A stretch of 62,242 nucleotides of DNA from Gemmataceae bacterium (GTDB taxonomy: Bacteria > Planctomycetota > Planctomycetia > Gemmatales > Gemmataceae), in assembly GCA_025055215.1 (NCBI GenBank), contig JANWYO010000233.1, forward strand, positions 1 through 62,242, given 5' to 3'. Position 1 is the stretch's first letter; each line of letters opens with the position of its first letter. Positions 61,511 to 62,242 of the stretch are shown piece by piece. The translations under genes were made by a program, and so were the position numbers. The notes beneath the pieces were generated by a model. The model saw nothing but the letters and a program-made list of their open reading frames with translations, made no database searches and was not told where the DNA came from.

Positions 61511-62158
61511 TCACTCCTGTCGCAGCTGCTCGACGATGTCGCGGTATTTTCGGGCCAAGTCACGAATCCGGGTGAAATTTCCTTCAGCGATGGCCTTGGG
61601 TTCGGCCAGCTGTCCGCCCACCCCAAGGCAACAGGCACCGGCCTGGAGGAAGGCGGCCGCCGTCGTCAAGTCCACCCCGCCGGTCGGCATCAGGCGCACC
61701 TGGGGCAGCGGCCCGCGCAGGGCCTTGAAAAACGCCGGCCCCACGACGTCGGCGGGAAAGACCTTGACGATGTCGGCCCCGGCCTCCCAGGCGGTCAGGA
61801 TTTCCGTGGGCGTCAACGCGCCGGGCATGACGAGCTTGTCGTAACGCTGGCAAAGGCGAATCACGGCGTGGTTCAGGGTGGGGGCTACGATGAACTCGGC
61901 TCCCGCCAGCAGGGCGGCGCGGGCGGTCTCGGCGTCGAGCACCGTGCCGGCCCCAAGAAGGACGCGGTCTCCCAACGCCCGCCGCACCTGCCGCACCACG
62001 TCGAGGGCGTCGGGGACGGTCATGGTGATTTCCGCGACGGTGACGCCGCCGTCGGCCAAGGCGCGAACCACCTCCACCAGTTGCTGACTGTCTGGAGAAC
62101 GAACGACGGCCACGATGCCGCAGTCCAGCACCTGTCGCAGCTGCGATTCTTTGCTCAT
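61511..62158 (-). CDS. eda: KDPG/KHG aldolase
   Basis: A 215-residue class I aldolase cleaving 2-keto-3-deoxy-6-phosphogluconate (Entner-Doudoroff) or 4-hydroxy-2-oxoglutarate. Schiff-base Lys is K132 (ADIVKVFPAD), catalytic Glu E43 (VAEITMTVP), and the phosphate loop is MPTGGVDL and CLGVGG. Length is standard. GGAGGACATG-type ribosome-binding sequence precedes the start. Confidence 0.93.
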   Translation of the reverse strand: MSKESQLRQVLDCGIVAVVRSPDSQQLVEVVRALADGGVTVAEITMTVPDALDVVRQVRRALGDRVLLGAGTVLDAETARAALLAGAEFIVAPTLNHAVIRLCQRYDKLVMPGALTPTEILTAWEAGADIVKVFPADVVGPAFFKALRGPLPQVRLMPTGGVDLTTAAAFLQAGACCLGVGGQLAEPKAIAEGNFTRIRDLARKYRDIVEQLRQE

Positions 62159-62214
62159 GTCCTCCAGTGTAATCGTCTGGCTTGGGGTGGGATAGGGGGG
62201 CGGTTGCGGCTTGG

Positions 62215-62242
62215 TCCCGTGGCGGCCCGGGCCGCCACGGGA
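62215..62242. terminator. 28-base perfect palindrome at the window edge
   Basis: TCCCGTGGCGGCCC and its complement join directly (14+14). Its stem sequence is close to that of the hairpin after the SUF operon. It probably terminates a gene outside the window. Confidence 0.5.

Overview
The window is 62 kb of GC-rich bacterial chromosome. The gene content points to a planctomycete, most likely of the Gemmata/Gemmataceae type. This is inferred from a Tat-exported DUF1501 protein, a Tat-exported xylose-isomerase-like TIM barrel, a giant secreted WD40 protein, a secreted prenyltransferase-fold protein, a Cys-rich exported protein ending in a PPTPPPR tail, and a hybrid-kinase/cyclase signalling set. 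No rRNA is present to confirm it. I recognise 44 protein genes, two tRNAs, and no transposase, prophage or CRISPR array.

Layout. 1-2.2 kb (minus): a membrane PIN/TRAM protein (cut by the window edge) and a dGTPase-like HD hydrolase. 2.5-8.8 kb (plus): a complete SUF iron-sulfur operon, rrf2-sufB-sufC-sufD-sufS-sufU-sufT, with an AT-rich leader and a 13-bp terminator stem. 8.9-13.7 kb (minus): prenyltransferase-repeat protein, enolase-superfamily enzyme, PilZ-like protein, rlmN and tRNA-Met. 14.1-27.8 kb (mostly plus): isocitrate dehydrogenase, two small exported proteins, a pseudopilin, a PQQ-type propeller with a cytochrome-like partner, a 1521-residue WD40 protein, a HAD phosphatase and glyA. 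27.9-35.2 kb: a DUF1704 (MATCAP-like) metalloprotease, a methyltransferase, then a tight signalling operon of hybrid histidine kinase, receiver, and DHp-REC-nucleotide cyclase.

35.3-43.7 kb (minus): a long co-directional run. In transcription order it is lysine 2,3-aminomutase, ATP-grasp ligase, ATP-grasp-GNAT fusion, Cys-rich DUF3109-like protein, metF, gamma-glutamyltransferase and a short-chain dehydrogenase-like protein. It is divergent from an APC amino-acid permease at 44.1 kb, and a Glu/Leu dehydrogenase follows. The first three genes look like a pathway that makes and conjugates a beta-amino acid. They are my best candidate for an undescribed system. 47-50.2 kb: YeeZ-like epimerase, metallo-beta-lactamase-fold protein, cobS and an HNH endonuclease. 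50.5-57.6 kb (minus): tRNA-His, DUF1501 protein, a protein kinase coupled to ferredoxin-NADP reductase, a TIM-barrel protein and a GH57 branching enzyme. 57.7-62.2 kb: ABC-2 permease, cytidylate-kinase-like protein, purine nucleoside phosphorylase and rpsU on plus; a methyltransferase and KDPG aldolase on minus.

The other main observation is a dispersed intergenic repeat of roughly 120-240 bp. It carries a long palindrome (ATCGTTTCGCGCTCGC and its complement) plus conserved flanking boxes. Six copies and one short relic are recognisable by eye, all between genes and in both orientations.
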